This document shows, piece by piece, positions 12,397-27,000 of a stretch of 64,000 nucleotides of DNA. The position numbers were made by a program, and so were the translations under genes. Below the pieces are notes generated by a model. That model saw only the letters and a list, made by a program, of their open reading frames with translations. It was not told the origin of the DNA and did no database searches. This stretch comes from Antedon bifida. Lineage: Eukaryota; Echinodermata; Crinoidea; Comatulida; Antedonidae. Numbering within the stretch: position 1 is the first letter of the stretch; every line of letters starts with the position of its first letter. Where the stretch lies: NCBI GenBank assembly GCA_963402885.1, contig OY727095.1, positions 35,345,001-35,409,000 on the forward strand. Reading direction: 5' to 3'.

Positions 12397-14264
12397 ATGC
12401 CAAAATGTAAATCAGTAGCAACTCTTCAGCAGATATGTTTACAGTTTGTAGGAAATAACATGGACTTTTGGTGCAGAAACTTTGTAGATAATTATAAAGT
12501 TATGAAAACTTACAAGTACTTTATTGGACCATTTGATGATTTAAGTAAGTAAATGTACATCAGTGTCAATGCTGTAGTTATTGTTCTTGATCCAAATAAC
12601 AATTCTTATTGCTTATGAGTTACACCGTTCCATTTCATTAGTATCTTTATTTATATAAATAATGCTATTGCACTAAATGTTTTGAAAATACAACTGGAGA
12701 TTGGTTCGTCAATATATTGATATTATGGTTCATTAAGTGTAAACCAGTATAATAAATGTTTCAAGACAGTTTCGTCTAGCTGTCAGCTTCTTCAGTTGGT
12801 ATGCATCAATAGTCATCACTTATTTTTGGTTAAAGGTTCTAACATGTCTGAGAAGATTATGGTGCATCTAATGGTTGAGAGAAATTTAAAGAAACCATAC
12901 CTGCATCTGTTGATTAATCATAGTCTTGTAAACCTGGATTTGAGTGGATGCTCTATGATAGTCAAAGATGACATCATCAACCTAGCAAAGTTTAGATGCA
13001 AGGTAAATATTCAATTTGTATATTCTTATATTTTATGTTGGATAAAATCTTTTTTTATAGCCTTTTTTAAACTTTTATATTTTTTTAGAGCCTGACATCA
13101 ATCAATTTAAGCAACTGCATACATGTAAAAAGAGGAACTTTAGTATCACTTGCAGAGGCTTATCCCAATCTAATGTCACTGAATCTCAATGGTACAAACT
13201 GCAAAGAGGAGGCAGCCAAAGCAGTTTTTAAACACTGCACAAAAGTTACAGATCTTATTCTATCAAACTGCCAACTGAACGACGATGATCTTGCCGTGTT
13301 GATCGACAGCGTTAAGGAGAAAAGAACTCACTCAAACTTGCGAAAATTGTCTTTGAGTAATACTGATGTAACGCATCAAGCGTTAATCACAGTTTTAGGC
13401 AACCTTCCATGGGTTGTGGTGCTTGAGCATGTTGACTTAACCAAGAGTCTTTATGCAATGAGCAAAGATGCATCAGAGCAGCATGATACTTTAAATCTTA
13501 GATCATTAGTTGTAGATGGAAAACCAAATGTTTACAACAATGTATTAATATGCTGTTTTATATTATGTCCACAACTTGTCAAGATTGAATTAATAGAATT
13601 GTTTAGTTGTGATAATGACTACTTTGAGGAGTTAGGTAACTTACAAATGCTAAGGGACTTAAAAGTAGTCGGACATCGACATATCATGCTAGATTTTTTT
13701 GGTGTGTTACAGGCATTACCAAAAATAGGCCCAAATTTACAAATCTTAGTTCTCGAAGAAATTGATGGAATTGATGTACTTAAAACAGCTAAACTATGCC
13801 CAAATTTATTTGAGTTGTCTCTGTGTATTCATGATGAAAATCTGTCATTTTATAGTGAGCTTGAAGAAATGACCAATACCGACATTTCAATGACCAAACT
13901 AAAAAGGGTAACAATTGGCGGTAATGGTGCTGATGCCAATGCCAATGCTGATGCTGTGCTTACTAAGTTTTTAAGTGCATGTCCTGCTCTTGAGCATTTA
14001 AAACTGGTTCAGCTAAATGAATTCACAAATGACGTTATACGGGATACCTTAAGAGTAAATGAAATGCCTCAGCTTACCTCGTTGGAGTTATTTTCTTGTA
14101 CAAATATGACAGGCAAGGTTTTGGGAGAATTGATTATATCATCTAACAACAAACTGCTTTTAGTAAAGTTGATAAACTGCTGGAATATAACACGTAAAGA
14201 TTACTTGCATTGGCTGGTAGCCGCAAAGGAGAGTAACTATGATTTAGATATTCAATGGGAGTGA
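12397..14264 (+). CDS. Leucine-rich-repeat protein, F-box/AMN1-like, 496 aa
   Basis: Three exons: 12397-12544, 12836-13002, 13089-14264, with consistent phases. The first ~65 residues (LQQICLQFVGNNMDFWC, then a YFIGPFDDL stretch) resemble the F-box-like N-terminal helical region of LRR substrate receptors. The remainder holds many LRRs of the Cys-containing type: LVNLDLSGCSMIV, LTSINLSNCIHV, LMSLNLNGTNC, VTDLILSNCQL, LTSLELFSCTNMT, LVKLINCWNIT, ending DLDIQWE. Such proteins often present substrates to Cullin-RING ubiquitin ligases; that role is inferred from architecture only. A GADANANADA stretch near residue 390 comes from a short GATGCCAAT-type expansion. A Zyg-11-family assignment is possible but not shown. 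Confidence 0.8.
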
Positions 14265-15708
14265 ATGGATTATCATTTTTAATAGCCCTTTTTTGTATGG
14301 AAAATACAATATACTATGTACTGTATTTAAAATGGTGATTTCTCAAATGGGGAAAGAAAAATGCATAAATCGTTACCTGTATATAAATGATTTTATTTGA
14401 TAACATAATACTTTGATACATTTTATATTTAAGTAATGCTAATGTGAATCACATTTTGTTATTTGTAATGTGTGATTTTAAGGCAAAATTTTGTTTTATA
14501 ACTGTATGCAATATTTTTTTTTTTTTACATTTCTGAAGATACCAAATTGTACATATTTAAGTGACTAGATGTTGCATGCTTAATTACATTGTCACTTCTA
14601 ATTAATGGGAATCCCATCTATCAATGAAATGGGCTGTACTCCTACATTGATTATGCCACTTAAGTATACCTTTGCAAATTTTAAAAACCCTTACAAAATT
14701 AAACAATACATTTTTTAAACATAACAGACAAAACAATTTCTCACAACCTGAATTGCACAATGCTAGTATAAATACCAAGAGACAGTAAAACCACTGATTA
14801 ATTACTGTAGACCCACTGTATAGGCGTACTGTATAATGCATAACATGCATAGCACTGCCACTTTATACTGTAGTCTTTATACCTACATTAAATAATAAAA
14901 ATCTTAGTTGAAGGAATTTTAATACACTTTTTCTATCATTTTTAAAGCGGATGAATCAGGGTGAAACTATAATTTTAAGGATTTTTTATTCAACACCTAA
15001 ACAAATTATCTGTATTGGATTATTCATAATGAAAGTACAGTTTACCTTGAAAAGTTTCTCTATTTGACAGTGGCGCTCAGATAAAAAATTAGTCACAACC
15101 TTGAAAGTTTTAACATAATTTTGTATCACAGAATAGAGTATTGCATTAATTGGACTGTCTGCCTGGTGATACCAAACAGGGTATAAGCACACCTCAAAAT
15201 TTGAAAATATGAATAGTTAAGTCTTTGCTTGCTGTAACACTCTGCCTTCCTATTTTTTATTTAATTTATACATACATTTTAAATACCATTTTATAAACTG
15301 ACTTCTTCGGTATCTATTATATTTCCTATAAAAAAAAAACATCTTTTGCCATACTTTTCAAGAATAGTTTTTCATATATAATATATTCTGTACAATTTAC
15401 TGTATATAATTTGGATATAATTTTATGTACATATCTGTTTAAATAAAATTACAAGATTTGTTATACTGTATATTAAAAAAAATCAATAACTTTTACAGAA
15501 GAGAGACAATAATTGGTCAACTACTCTATTTGTTATCACATAAACATTTAAACAGTATTAATAAGAAAAATAAATGTCAGAATATGAAGTGTAAACAGAG
15601 AGTAGGATTTTGTGGAAAATGTTGTAGCACTTAATAATAGTTGCAGCAACCGCATTGGCTTTTCCAGTACCGAATATTTCATAATCTTACAGTATTAAAG
15701 TTCTTACT
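14265..15708. other. Facing 3'UTRs of the LRR and Neuralized genes
   Basis: AT-rich, no supported ORF. The two genes are tail-to-tail, so their 3'UTRs probably occupy this interval. Confidence 0.5.
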
Positions 15709-18700
15709 CTAGGACTTGAATATTTTAATAACATCTTTGATAAAAGCACGGCAGATTGGGCAGTGTGAACCGGACAGTTTCAGTTTTTTCCCACATTCAT
15801 AACATGTGCACATATGTCCACATTTGTAGAAGACTGCATTCACAGACTTTTCAAAGCACACAGTACATTCGTTGTCTTCTGTGGAAGGTTTCGGTGGTCT
15901 TGGAGGTGGTTTTACCTTTTGTGGAGGAGTTGCTGCTGAAGACTCAGTTGTTGGTGGTAAAGCAGGAACCTCGGGTACAGTGAGAATTCCTGGAGATGGA
16001 TTGGAACCATCAAGATGAACATATAGGTTCTCAACAAGCTCACGCATTCCAAGCAAATCCGATTCGTTTCCGACCGGAGCTTGTGGAATTTCATCTTCCG
16101 ACGGGACTAAAGAATGGTTCTTGATACCTGTAAACAGTTTGAATGTGAAGAAAAATTTGAAACTGTTTGAAATGTACAATTTTTTCATATCAAACACAAA
16201 AGTAACATAGAAACAAGTTTTTGATTGAAAACTTGTTAAACTTACCTAAAAGTCGTATAACTTCTGTGTTTCCATTGACATCAAAAGCTGCCCAGAGTGG
16301 TTGGGATATATCAACATGCATTAGAATGCCATGAACTTGCCCATGTAAACGACACAAAACCTTTCCTTCATTATCGATCATAAATGAAATAGTGTCTCTC
16401 TGTTCTGGCATCGGGAAATCAGAGCTAAACGCCCAGAATTCTGGACGATCGTAAAATGCTTCCACCTCATCAGGAATGTCATTTACATTTAAAAGATTTG
16501 GATCGCAAGTGGTCACACCAAAACGGAAGTGACCAATAAATGTATTTGACACCTCAATAATTCTTATAACAATCTCTTCTCCAATTTGTAGGGGTCGTTC
16601 AGAGAAGACAATACCCCCCTGATATGATTCAGTCTTTCGCCTGACCACCTTTTTATGTGCACGAAGTCGAACGCTGGGTCCGTGAACATCATGGAAGTGG
16701 AGACGTTGCAAGGTTTCATAATTTTGGGAAGGCAAGTTATTTTCAGTGTTTTGTGTGGAGGCATTAAGTATCGATTCATCAATAGGTGGATTTTGTGTTG
16801 GCATGGAAACAGGATTAGCTACTGCACGAGGGCTACATTCTGCAAAAATAAATGGTAATTTGAATTATTAAAAACCTAACCTTAATTAACCAAAATAAAT
16901 TAAAATATATACTGCAGTCACCAAATACAGTACAGTACATCAAACTTCATTTGTGAATACAGTAGTTCCCCAAACCTACCAAATCTATTAATTAAATGTA
17001 AAATATTATTCTTTATTTGCATATTCTCACCTTTAAGTCTAACACCGGTGGTATTTCCATAAACATCAACTAAAGCCCAAATTGGATTGGAAATATCAAC
17101 ATCACTGAAAAACAGTTGATAATTAGAATCATCCATTTTAAAGTACACTTCACCAAGCTCATTACAATAGAATGTCAACAAATTGCCATTTCCTGCATAA
17201 GTCTCACGTAGAGCTTTAGCCCAGTAACCAGGTTTCACAGTTAAATCCGGACATGCATATTTTGGCAGAGCACCAAGAGCTATCCTAGATGGGTTTTGTT
17301 GTGTGAAACCAAAACGTAAAACACCACTCCAAGAATTTGTACTATGTATAAGCTCCATATTAACTTCCTCGTTGACAGCTATTGGACGACTTGTAAAAAC
17401 TATAGCGTTACAGAAGCTACCAACTCGCGATGCTAGTTTACCATTCTCTGATAACTGGATATGTTTTCCATGGACATGATGAAAGTTTAATAACATATCA
17501 ACACTGCCGTCTGTTCTAGCACCTACTATCGGAATATGTGGACTGTTGTATTTACCAGAGGTCCAAGAGTGCCTGTGGTGCTGTTGTTGACTACCTGAAG
17601 ATAATTAGAATATTTACAATTTACATCAATAAAATTTAGTAATTAACATGTCAATTTTAAAATAAATTGTAAAATATTGTAGGGATGAGTATCAGGGGAA
17701 ATCCACAGTATTTTTTAGTCGCAGACATCACACCTTAGAAAGTTTGAATTGCTATATCTAAAGTAGTAAACAAATATTTGAAAAAGAACTATTGCTTATA
17801 CTGTATATTGAAGTTTAAAGTATGGTAGGTATACAAAAATATTTAAATGTGACTGTAGTGTAATATGGGCAAAATTCCCAAAATTAAGATTGCCAGCCTT
17901 GGAACTTGGAATTGAATTCTTGGAACCGTAGGTCTAAGTTCCATTTCCACTTTAAATACTTGATTTTTAACAGAAAAACTGAGAATTGTTGGCATAACCA
18001 ATTTCACAGACTATTAAGCTGTTTTTGTGAAATGTTAGTGATAGGTACAAGGTATTTGTATGTTAGTGATAGGTACAAGGTATTTGTATGTTAGTGATGA
18101 TAGGTACAAGGTATTTGTATGTTAGTGATAGGTACAAGGTATTTGTAAGTGATGATAGGTACAAGGTATTTGTATGTTAGTGATAGGTACAAGGTATTTG
18201 TATGTTAGTGATAGGTACAAGGTATTTGTATGTTAGTGATAGGTACAAGGTATTTGTATGTTAGTGATAGGTACAAGGTATTTGTATGTTAGTGATAGGT
18301 ACAAGGTATTTGTATGTTAGTGATAGGTACAAAGTATTTGTATGTTAGTGATAGGTACAAGGTATTTGTATGTTAGTGATAGGTACAAGGTATTTGTATG
18401 TTAGTGATGATAGGTACAAGGTATTTGTACTCCCAACAACAAGTAATACTGTATAATACAATTACGATTTAAAACAGGAATTATGAAATTAATATTTAAA
18501 GGAAATTTTCTAAAACCCATCACAAATCATAAAAAGTACATCTAATAATCATTTTTTTAAATTTGTCAACTGATGTCGGAATTACTGTGGAATGCCCCTT
18601 CGTAACCGGAACTAATTTTCTTGCGCAATTGGACATCACACAAGGAAACGTGTACAATACTTTAGTTAGCTCATCATAACACATCTATCTACGGCAATGA

Positions 18701-19290
18701 GAGGACTTCAGCCTTTCTTTTTTTTATTTTTTCTCTCTTATTTTATAATATATTTTGACAAAATTTTTTTATTCTTTATAAATTATTATTTTATAACATT
18801 TTATTCTGTTAAGTTATTAATAAATAATGTGACTATTTATGAATGTAGGATAGGCCTAGGCCTATATTATACCTAAAGTTATCATGCTTTGATTGTAATA
18901 TTATAATCAAATCGTAATACTGAAAACAGTGAAAATACTTTACTAACTACTTTACTTACTTACTAATTTGAAATTTCCTGCATATTTTGCTTAAAATTGC
19001 GTAAATCTTTCAAATTGCACATAACAAACTACTACTAGGCCTAGGCTAGTAGGCTGGCCCTAACCTACTTTTTAAACGCGTCTAAATAAATTATCTCATC
19101 TTTTTATAAGCCAGAATACCTATTATAGGCCTAGGCCTACGTTTTTAGGCTACGCCTAGTCCTAGATTAAAACGGTACCTCGGCCGCCTGCCATACCACC
19201 TCCGCCACCGGCGCTGGATCCACAACTACCACCACTATCTAAACCACCGACACTATTATTGCTGTTGTAAGACGACGTATTTTGTCCCAT
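15709..19290 (-). CDS. NEURL1: Neuralized E3 ubiquitin ligase, 562 aa
   Basis: Four coding exons on the - strand: 19179-19290, 17031-17594, 16246-16839, 15709-16127; phases fit and total length is close to vertebrate NEURL1 (about 574 aa). The start MGQNTSS is a good N-myristoylation signal, as in NEURL1, and would place the protein at the membrane. Two Neuralized repeats follow: the first starts FHHVHGKHIQLSENG and ends VDVYGNTTGVRLKG, the second starts FHDVHGPSVRLRAH and ends FDVNGNTEVIRLLG. A Pro-rich linker leads to a C-terminal C3HC4 RING (CTVCFEKSVNAVFYKCGHMC ... CPICRAFI). Family members ubiquitinate Notch ligands such as Delta to trigger endocytosis. Intron 1 carries a 28-bp minisatellite. 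Exact ortholog (1 or 1B) cannot be told in an invertebrate. Confidence 0.93.
18034..18430. repeat. 28-bp minisatellite in Neuralized intron 1
   Basis: About 14 copies of a 28-bp unit beginning TTAGTGATAGGTACAAGG. Some copies carry an extra GAT (31 bp) and one has an internal deletion. Confidence 0.9.
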
Positions 19291-19845
19291 TATTTTAACC
19301 GTATACTTTTATTCTGTTACCATCAAACTTTATAGATAGTTGTTAATAAGATGTGACAAAGTCTATTGCAGTTTCCGATCTTATTTTAAGGCAATCCGTT
19401 GAATAAAAATGGTTAATTTTTGTTTTCTAACGACGATTTGTGTGACAACCCCCACCACACACCATATGACCACACACAAAGCAAAGCTTTTCCCGAAAAA
19501 GGGAGAAACACTTGATTAAATGATTAAATGTGCCTTGTCGAACCGCAACTATATTACCTTTTACTACTACAAAGAAAATATCTCGTCAACGCATGCGTAT
19601 AAGTCAATTGAATATTCAAATTATTTCATTTTTCACGGAGAACCTTGGAAGCGGGAAAAATAATCAGTTTTAAAAAGTTAGATTATTAGATAACATTAAC
19701 TTGAGTATATAATCACGACTAGGCCTAGACTAGGCAGTTTCTGTTATTTATAGGATTTAGGCAATCCAGCATGATGCCTTTTTGAATGTTAATAATTATA
19801 ATATAATTAATAGGCCCCAGGCCTAGCTAGAGAGTTGACAATTTG

Positions 19846-20697
19846 GGCGCTAGTTCCGTTTCGCACCTGTCATTTATTTCGACTCAAAATTTGTTAAGAA
19901 CCTTTATCGTGAGTACCACACCTTAGAATTAGGCCTCAAAAATACTTTTACGAAGGAGATCACATAAAAAGTGACAAATAAATGCTTTAAATTGATGAAT
20001 TTACAGACGTGTTTCTCGCACATCGGTTCGTCAATTTCGCATACGCCATGTTCAATGTTGTTGTTTCTATGGAGCGCCAAAAGAGCAATCATAATAGAGG
20101 GCTAAAAACTCAATATAATGCGTATATTGAATGCATTTGTTGGTGAAAATTACGTTCAATTTTAATATATTTTGTCAATGCAACAAAACCCTAGGCCTAA
20201 ATCAGCATCACTACCTAGCCTAGGCCTAAGACTAAGAGGAATATTATTTAGATCATTGAGGTATAAAAACTACAGTGCATGTAATATGATGATGAACTTG
20301 TCGATTTTCATTCTTAAAAGTTAACGAAAACTGCGAAAACCATGTACAGTATCAACAGTAACATTTTTGTTGCATTGACAAAATATATTAAAATTGAACG
20401 TAATTTTCACCAATAAATGCATTAAATATACGCATTATATTGAGTTTTTAGCCCTCTATTATGATTGCTCTTTTGGCGCTCCATAGAAACAACAACATTG
20501 AACATGGCGTATGGAACCGATGTGCGAGAAACACGTCTGTATATTCATCAATTTAAAGCATTTATTTGTTACTTTTTGTGTGATCTCCTTCATAAAAGTA
20601 TTTTTGAGGCCTAATTCTAAGGTGTGGTACTCACGATAAAGGTTCTTAACAAATTTTGAGTCGAAATAAATGACAGGTGCGAAACGGAACTAGCGCC
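19846..20697. repeat. Long inverted repeat between two divergent genes
   Basis: Left arm 19846-20188 and right arm 20364-20697 are reverse complements with only scattered mismatches and one ~10-bp indel (left arm has an extra GTCAATTTCG). A ~175-bp spacer separates them. The outer ends read GGCGCTAGTTCCGTTTCGC and its complement. It sits between Neuralized (-) and CAP-G (+). Probably a MITE-type insertion; no transposase is present. Confidence 0.9.
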
Positions 20698-21031
20698 ACA
20701 ATTTGTACTAGGTAGGGGCCTAGGCCTAGAGTCTAGGCCTGGCCTACCTAGTAGGTAGGCTAGGCTAATAATTGTAGTAGCTAAATTAACTAGTTTACAG
20801 ACAGACAGGTAGGCCTACTATACTACACATACAGTATTCAGTACAGCTAGGACGTTGGGTAGGGAATGAGGCAAATGATAACACTCTTAATTTGACTCTT
20901 CAATTGACAAGTAGCCTAGGCCTAGGCTAGGCCTAACCATCATAACTCCAGACTTCTATATAATATGTATGATTATTAAAGTAAATCACAGTATTTTTAT
21001 TTTCAGAATTATATTGTCAATTGAATTGATA

Positions 21032-24000
21032 ATGCCTGGGCGCCCCAGCATTAAATCCTTGAAGGACATTTTTGAAGAGTGTCAAAAAGGTAGTCAGTCA
21101 CACAATAAGCTTATAAAGGCTCTGAAATTAAATTATCAGAATGTAAGTGACAGTATATATTTTTTTATTTGATAAAAGTAAAATAATCTCTGTATTATTT
21201 GATCATACATTCTAATATCAATCTACTAGTTTCGCTATGTGTTTCAGATTTTTTTTGGTAGAATTAAATTAAGGTAGGCCCTATGCCCTAATTCAAATTA
21301 CACAGTAACATTCTTTTTTACACAAATATTGTATGTAGGCAGATAAAAGCTATGAAAAGTAAGCGGGTGGCAGAAAAATGTTATCTGATAATATAGATAT
21401 TATAACTGTATTACATTTTTGGTGACCGTGTTTTTATTCAAAATCAGATTTTATTTTTCAAAATTTATCAATTGACTATACCCCAAAAATATTTCTGTTT
21501 TTTGTATTTTCATTTTCTGGAGAGTCACCAGAGTGTTAAACTACCAACTACCGAACAAAGTTTTTATAGCAAAATTTTACCAAATTGTTAACCGTTTTAG
21601 AATTGATATTTTTTGTTGTGAATTCTGTTTTCTTCTGACATTTTTAATTTAAAAACTGACTGTTCATAAGAATACTGCTGAATTCTAATTCTAAAATGTT
21701 ACCTACTGTATAGACAACTGAAAAAGAAGCTTTCACTGAGGAATTCATAAACTACCTGAAGTATTCTTTGATCGTCTTCAAGAAAGAACCTGTTGTTGAG
21801 AGAACTCTAGATTTTGTAGCAAAGTTTGCTGTTTCATATTGTGAAGAACAAACACCAGTTGAGGAGAGTAGTGAAGAATCTCAAGAGGAAAGCGAAGGCG
21901 ACAACCTTTGTATTTATCTCTTCAAATTTCTGTTAAAGGTATTAATGACACATTGCTCTCTTTTGGTTTATTTTCTCATTGGTCACCCAGAGTGTTCTAT
22001 TAAGTATCTTTCCCATTTTGTGTAGCACCACAATGTCAGAGATCGAGCTGTACGTTTCCGTGTATGTCAACTTATCAACAAACTACTTGTTGCAATGAAA
22101 GAAGATGCACAGATTGATGAAGATCTGTTTGACAATATATACCACTGCATGCTTCAACGGTTAAAAGACAAGTTTCCAGCTGTAAGGATTCAGGCAGTTA
22201 CTGCCCTTGCACGTCTTCAAGATCCGTCAGATGCTGATTGCCCAGTTATCAATGGTAAAAAGTATATTATTTTTATATATTTTAAAATAGTGCTCTTACA
22301 AATTCAATGCCATCAAAAATACAGGAATATTTTTTTTCAATAACCATAAAAATTCAGGTAGTATTCTGATTGGTAATGTGGACAAGAATTTATATTTTGA
22401 TTAAAACAAAAGATTTGTTTCCGATATTTCTATTGTTGGATGGTTGGAAATGTTTTTAAATTAACAATATTTATTATTTAAATACAGCATTCTTAAATGA
22501 CATTTTCAACATGTTATGCATGACTCTCTTTAGGATACTTATTTTGTTTGGAACATGATGCAGTGCATGAAGTAAGAAGGGCTGTGTTATCGTGCATAGC
22601 TCCATCAACTCGAACATTACCAACAATTCTTCAGCGAATTCTTGATACAAAGGACATTGTTCGCAAGGTGGCTTATCAGGTAATTATCTCAATATATTAT
22701 TGATAGTAAAAATACTATGCAAAACTTTGTACCATTTCTGAAACATCATATCGCCAAGGTTTACATTGGATTTATTTTTCATTGTATCATTCTAAGGTCC
22801 TTGCTGAAAAGGTTCACATAAAAGCACTAACCATCGCTCAAAGGGTAAAGATACTAAAAACTGGATTGTCTGATCGTTCAGGTATTTTTTTTTTTTATCC
22901 TTTTATTTTGGAATACCATGATGAAATAATATATCCATAGCAAAAAAAAAAAGAAGCTTAATCTAAGAAATCATATTTTTTTTATTTGAATAAGTATAGA
23001 AAAGAAAAAATAGAATGATAATAGTTCTAGATTCTATACAAACTGCTAAATTTGATGTTATATTACAGTATGCTTGCAAAAACCCTTAAATCCATAATCT
23101 CCTTTTTTAAACAATAATTAGGCGTTTGTTTACTTAAAATTTGATTGTTTTATAGAAATTGTTCGTGAGACATGTGCCTCTAAAGTTCTCACAGCTTGGT
23201 TGCGAACATTTGAAGGTAATGTGTTGGAGCTCATGAAGTGTCTGGATGTTGAGAATTCTTGTGAGACAGCGGAAATAGCAATGAAAAAATACTTGACAAA
23301 AATACCATCTGAGGAACTAGTGGAAAACTTTGATCTACTGAACGAAAGGTATTAGTGAAAATGTGATAATTTGATTTCACCTTCCAGCTCAGAGAATTTA
23401 AACTATTTGCTTTTTAGATTGATTATTCTTCAAATTGGTTTTCATAGATACATCAGAAGTAATTAATTTTATTATTATTATTAAGTATTTTGTTAAACAT
23501 TACAATAATCCCTTATTCTGCATGATATTGTTTCAATTTTAGTCTAACTATTGATGAAGAAACATTAACATGTGAAAACAGCCTTTACTGGCGATGTCTA
23601 TGTGAACATTTAAATTCACTCAGTAGCCAAGAAGCCAGTTTGTTGGACAAGTTGCTACCAACTGTGTCAGTCTTTGCTAAGTACATCTACAAGTAAGTCT
23701 GTTGATTTGTCAAGCACCGATGACATATCCAATGGTTGCTTAAATGGTGCTTATGTGATATGAATGTGCATGGTTGATCAGCACATACACTACAAATCAT
23801 CTTGTGTACATGTAGATCCTATCTAAATAACAGTCAATCAGGTGTTAATATTGTGACATTTTTTCTACAGTTATTTAAAGAAGCTGAAGGTTCCTTCATT
23901 AGATGTAACTAAAGTGGAAGAGACCCTAAAATCAGAGTTCATAGGTCAACAGTTGTTGATGTTGGCTGATATCTTGGATTTATCAGATGAAGTTGGCCGG

Positions 24001-27000
24001 TGAGTGATTATATTGAGATTTATTGTGCACATATAATAGTGCTCATCATGTTTACAATTGTGAAAGTTATGTCCATGTCATAATAAGGAGCCATTCTTTT
24101 GATACATTTAAAAACAGTTTTTAAAATTGTTGCTCCTATAAGATGTATATGCCTTTTGTATTGGTGATGTATTCTTTACAATCCTTAATTTGTTTTTTTA
24201 TAGGAAAGCCTTAAAGTGTACTGTTCATGACTTGTTGATTGCCTCAAATGTACCAGGATCCCTTAGTCCTTTACTGATGAAGCTAATGGTAAAGTTGGTA
24301 GGAAAACAAGAAGAACTCATTCAGAAAATTGCAGAAATCATCTCTGAAATCAGAGAACCAATAACCATGATTATTCACAAAACACCAGATAAAGATCAAC
24401 AGCGTCAGAAAGAACTAAAAGTAAGCAATAATAATTCAGAGTGACACTGTACCTTGTGTCTTTGTACTAGAATTTTACAGTCTACATGGATTAGGTTCTC
24501 ATCGTTTTTAAATTTTAAATTGTATTTAACAGTTAGCCAGTGTTCGTATGCTGTTGAATGAAGCACGTGATGAACTGGAGACGTGTGTTGGAGCTCAGAA
24601 TTTTAGCAGAGCAGCTGAACTCAAAGAGAAGGTAACTGAACTTGAGAACACTAAGGATACACTAACCACGGAAGGTCAGCAATCAGAAGAGATTCAAACA
24701 GAAAAGGTATTTATTTTGTGACACCTATTTTACATTTAATTTAACAGCTCATTAACACTCTGTCTGTTTTTCTATGTTTTTATATACATTTATATGATTA
24801 AAGCAAAAAGGGGCAATATTTCCAAAATACTTTTATTTATTTTGATTTACAGAATGATCCTCACACCCTTGTAAAATGCTTAACTGTTTCCAGTGAGATG
24901 CTTCAACATTTACAAATGAGAACTTTCAACCCAACTCTGAGAACTCTGATTGATACATTGGTAAGAGTCTCTTGCTTTATGATACTTTATCCTTTTGCAA
25001 TTGTATTCACAAATTAATATTAAATCTTACTCTTTCTGAATCTAGATTCTGCCAGGAATTCCACATGAACATGAGAGTGTAAGAGATGTTGCTGTTCGAT
25101 GTCTAGGCTTAGCATGTCAGATGAATCGAGACTTTGCAAGACAACATTTACTACTCTTTTTACAGGTACACCTTGATTTAAAAATATTTCTAGTATCATT
25201 TCATTTTGTATGAAAAGATAACGTTTTGATGATAGTTTAAAGCTCTGTCTACACTATCAAACTAGTTTGACAAAAAAAGTGCCCAAATATGGTAGTGATA
25301 TGACATCATATAGGAACATCACATTTTGTTGTCACCTAGAGTTTGATAGTGTAGACAAAGCTTAAGTCTCATTTGTATTTTCTACTTCGTACATTTTGTA
25401 CATGTCGTTTAGGTTTATCAAGTTGACCAAGATGAGGTTAAGGTCACTGCTCTCAAAGTGATCTTTGATCTGCTTTTGACCTACGGTTTTGAAACATTCA
25501 AAATATCAACAGAAAGTCAATTGGAAAGCTCACCTGAATCTGATGAAGAAGAACAGGAGAGAGAAGTTGAAAATAAGGATAACAGCAAAACAGCCAGTAG
25601 TCTAATGAGTATACTAATCAGGATATTAGAAAATGAGGTATGTTAATATAGATCCAGTAGTCTAATAATTACTTTAAAGCTCTGTCTACACTATCAAACT
25701 AGTTTGACATCACATTTGTTGTCACATAAAGTTTGATAGTGTAGACAGAGCTTTAAGTAAAGTACATTGCTGTAATTAATTATGTTTGTTTCATTTAAAT
25801 TACATAAAGTTCTCATTCCCGTCTTCTGCCAGCTAAATCTTGATGCAAAACAAAACTTATTTAATGACACCAACCGTTACCATCCATACATGTTAATTTT
25901 CAGCATTCTGAACTGCGTACTGTTGCCGCTGAGGGTTTCTGTAAACTGATGTTGTCAGGACGGGTGATCAGTTCTAAGCTGATTTCCAGGCTTCTCTTGC
26001 TCTGGTACAACCCAACGACTGAAGAAGACCATCATCTACGCCATTGTCTTGGTACTTTCCTGCCAATGTTTGCATTTGTCACGAGGTACTGTTAATGTTT
26101 TTGTTTAAATTATTCAAAGTTATGACAAGACATGTATTGTAAAAACTACAAATCATTGTATTTCAAGTAATTGTTGATAATTTTATTACTTTCAGACGCA
26201 ACCAAGAGTGTTTAGAAGATGCATTTCTACCTACTCTTGAAACATTGTTCAATGCTCCAATCACATCTCCATTGGCCAAAATAAACGATTCAAATGTTGC
26301 TGATCTGCTCATTCAATTAACTGATCATCGTAATTTGCCAAACTTGGATCATGAAAACCTACAGGTAAGGCTGGACAAACACTTTTGGTAATAAAAGGAA
26401 AGCCCTGTGCTGGCTGTAACATTTATAGATTATGTATACCTACAATAATGTGGGTACCATGCCTAGACATTTTGGGTATTTTGATATCTAAATAATAAAA
26501 TGAGGTAGATGATGAATGCCTTAAATTAGCTTTACACTGAGTTCAGGATTATTGGATGATCCTACTGTCACCTGATACATCCATATTATTTGTTAATATT
26601 GTATCATGATTCATTGTAATATTGCTTAAACAGGAAAGCAGCATCCATGATAGCTTAGGCCTAAAGATTTGTAACCATATCTTGAGCAACCCAGACTCCC
26701 CTGGCTGCCGTGTACTAATTCGATCTCTGAACAAGTTGCATATCACCAATACTAACCAGGCGACACTTAAGGATATGTACACTCTACTTCAACAGATATT
26801 AGAGGTTTGTCTCTTTACTTTAACATTCTTCAACAACTAGGCAACTTTGAACCTGCCTAAAATGTTAATTACAATTTCAGTTCATGGTTTTGAAAGTGAC
26901 TTAATGTTTAGACCTATTAGTGCATGTAGTTTTTATTTCTTGTCCACTTTTTTCTGGTAATTTTATTAACTGTATTTTCTAGTTTTGTAGATCCTGCCTT

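Noticed and set aside
12757-12796. Second hammerhead-like motif on the - strand before the LRR gene exon 2
   Set aside because: CTGAAGA and GAAAC are present, but the stem II pairing is weak; mentioned only as a comparison.
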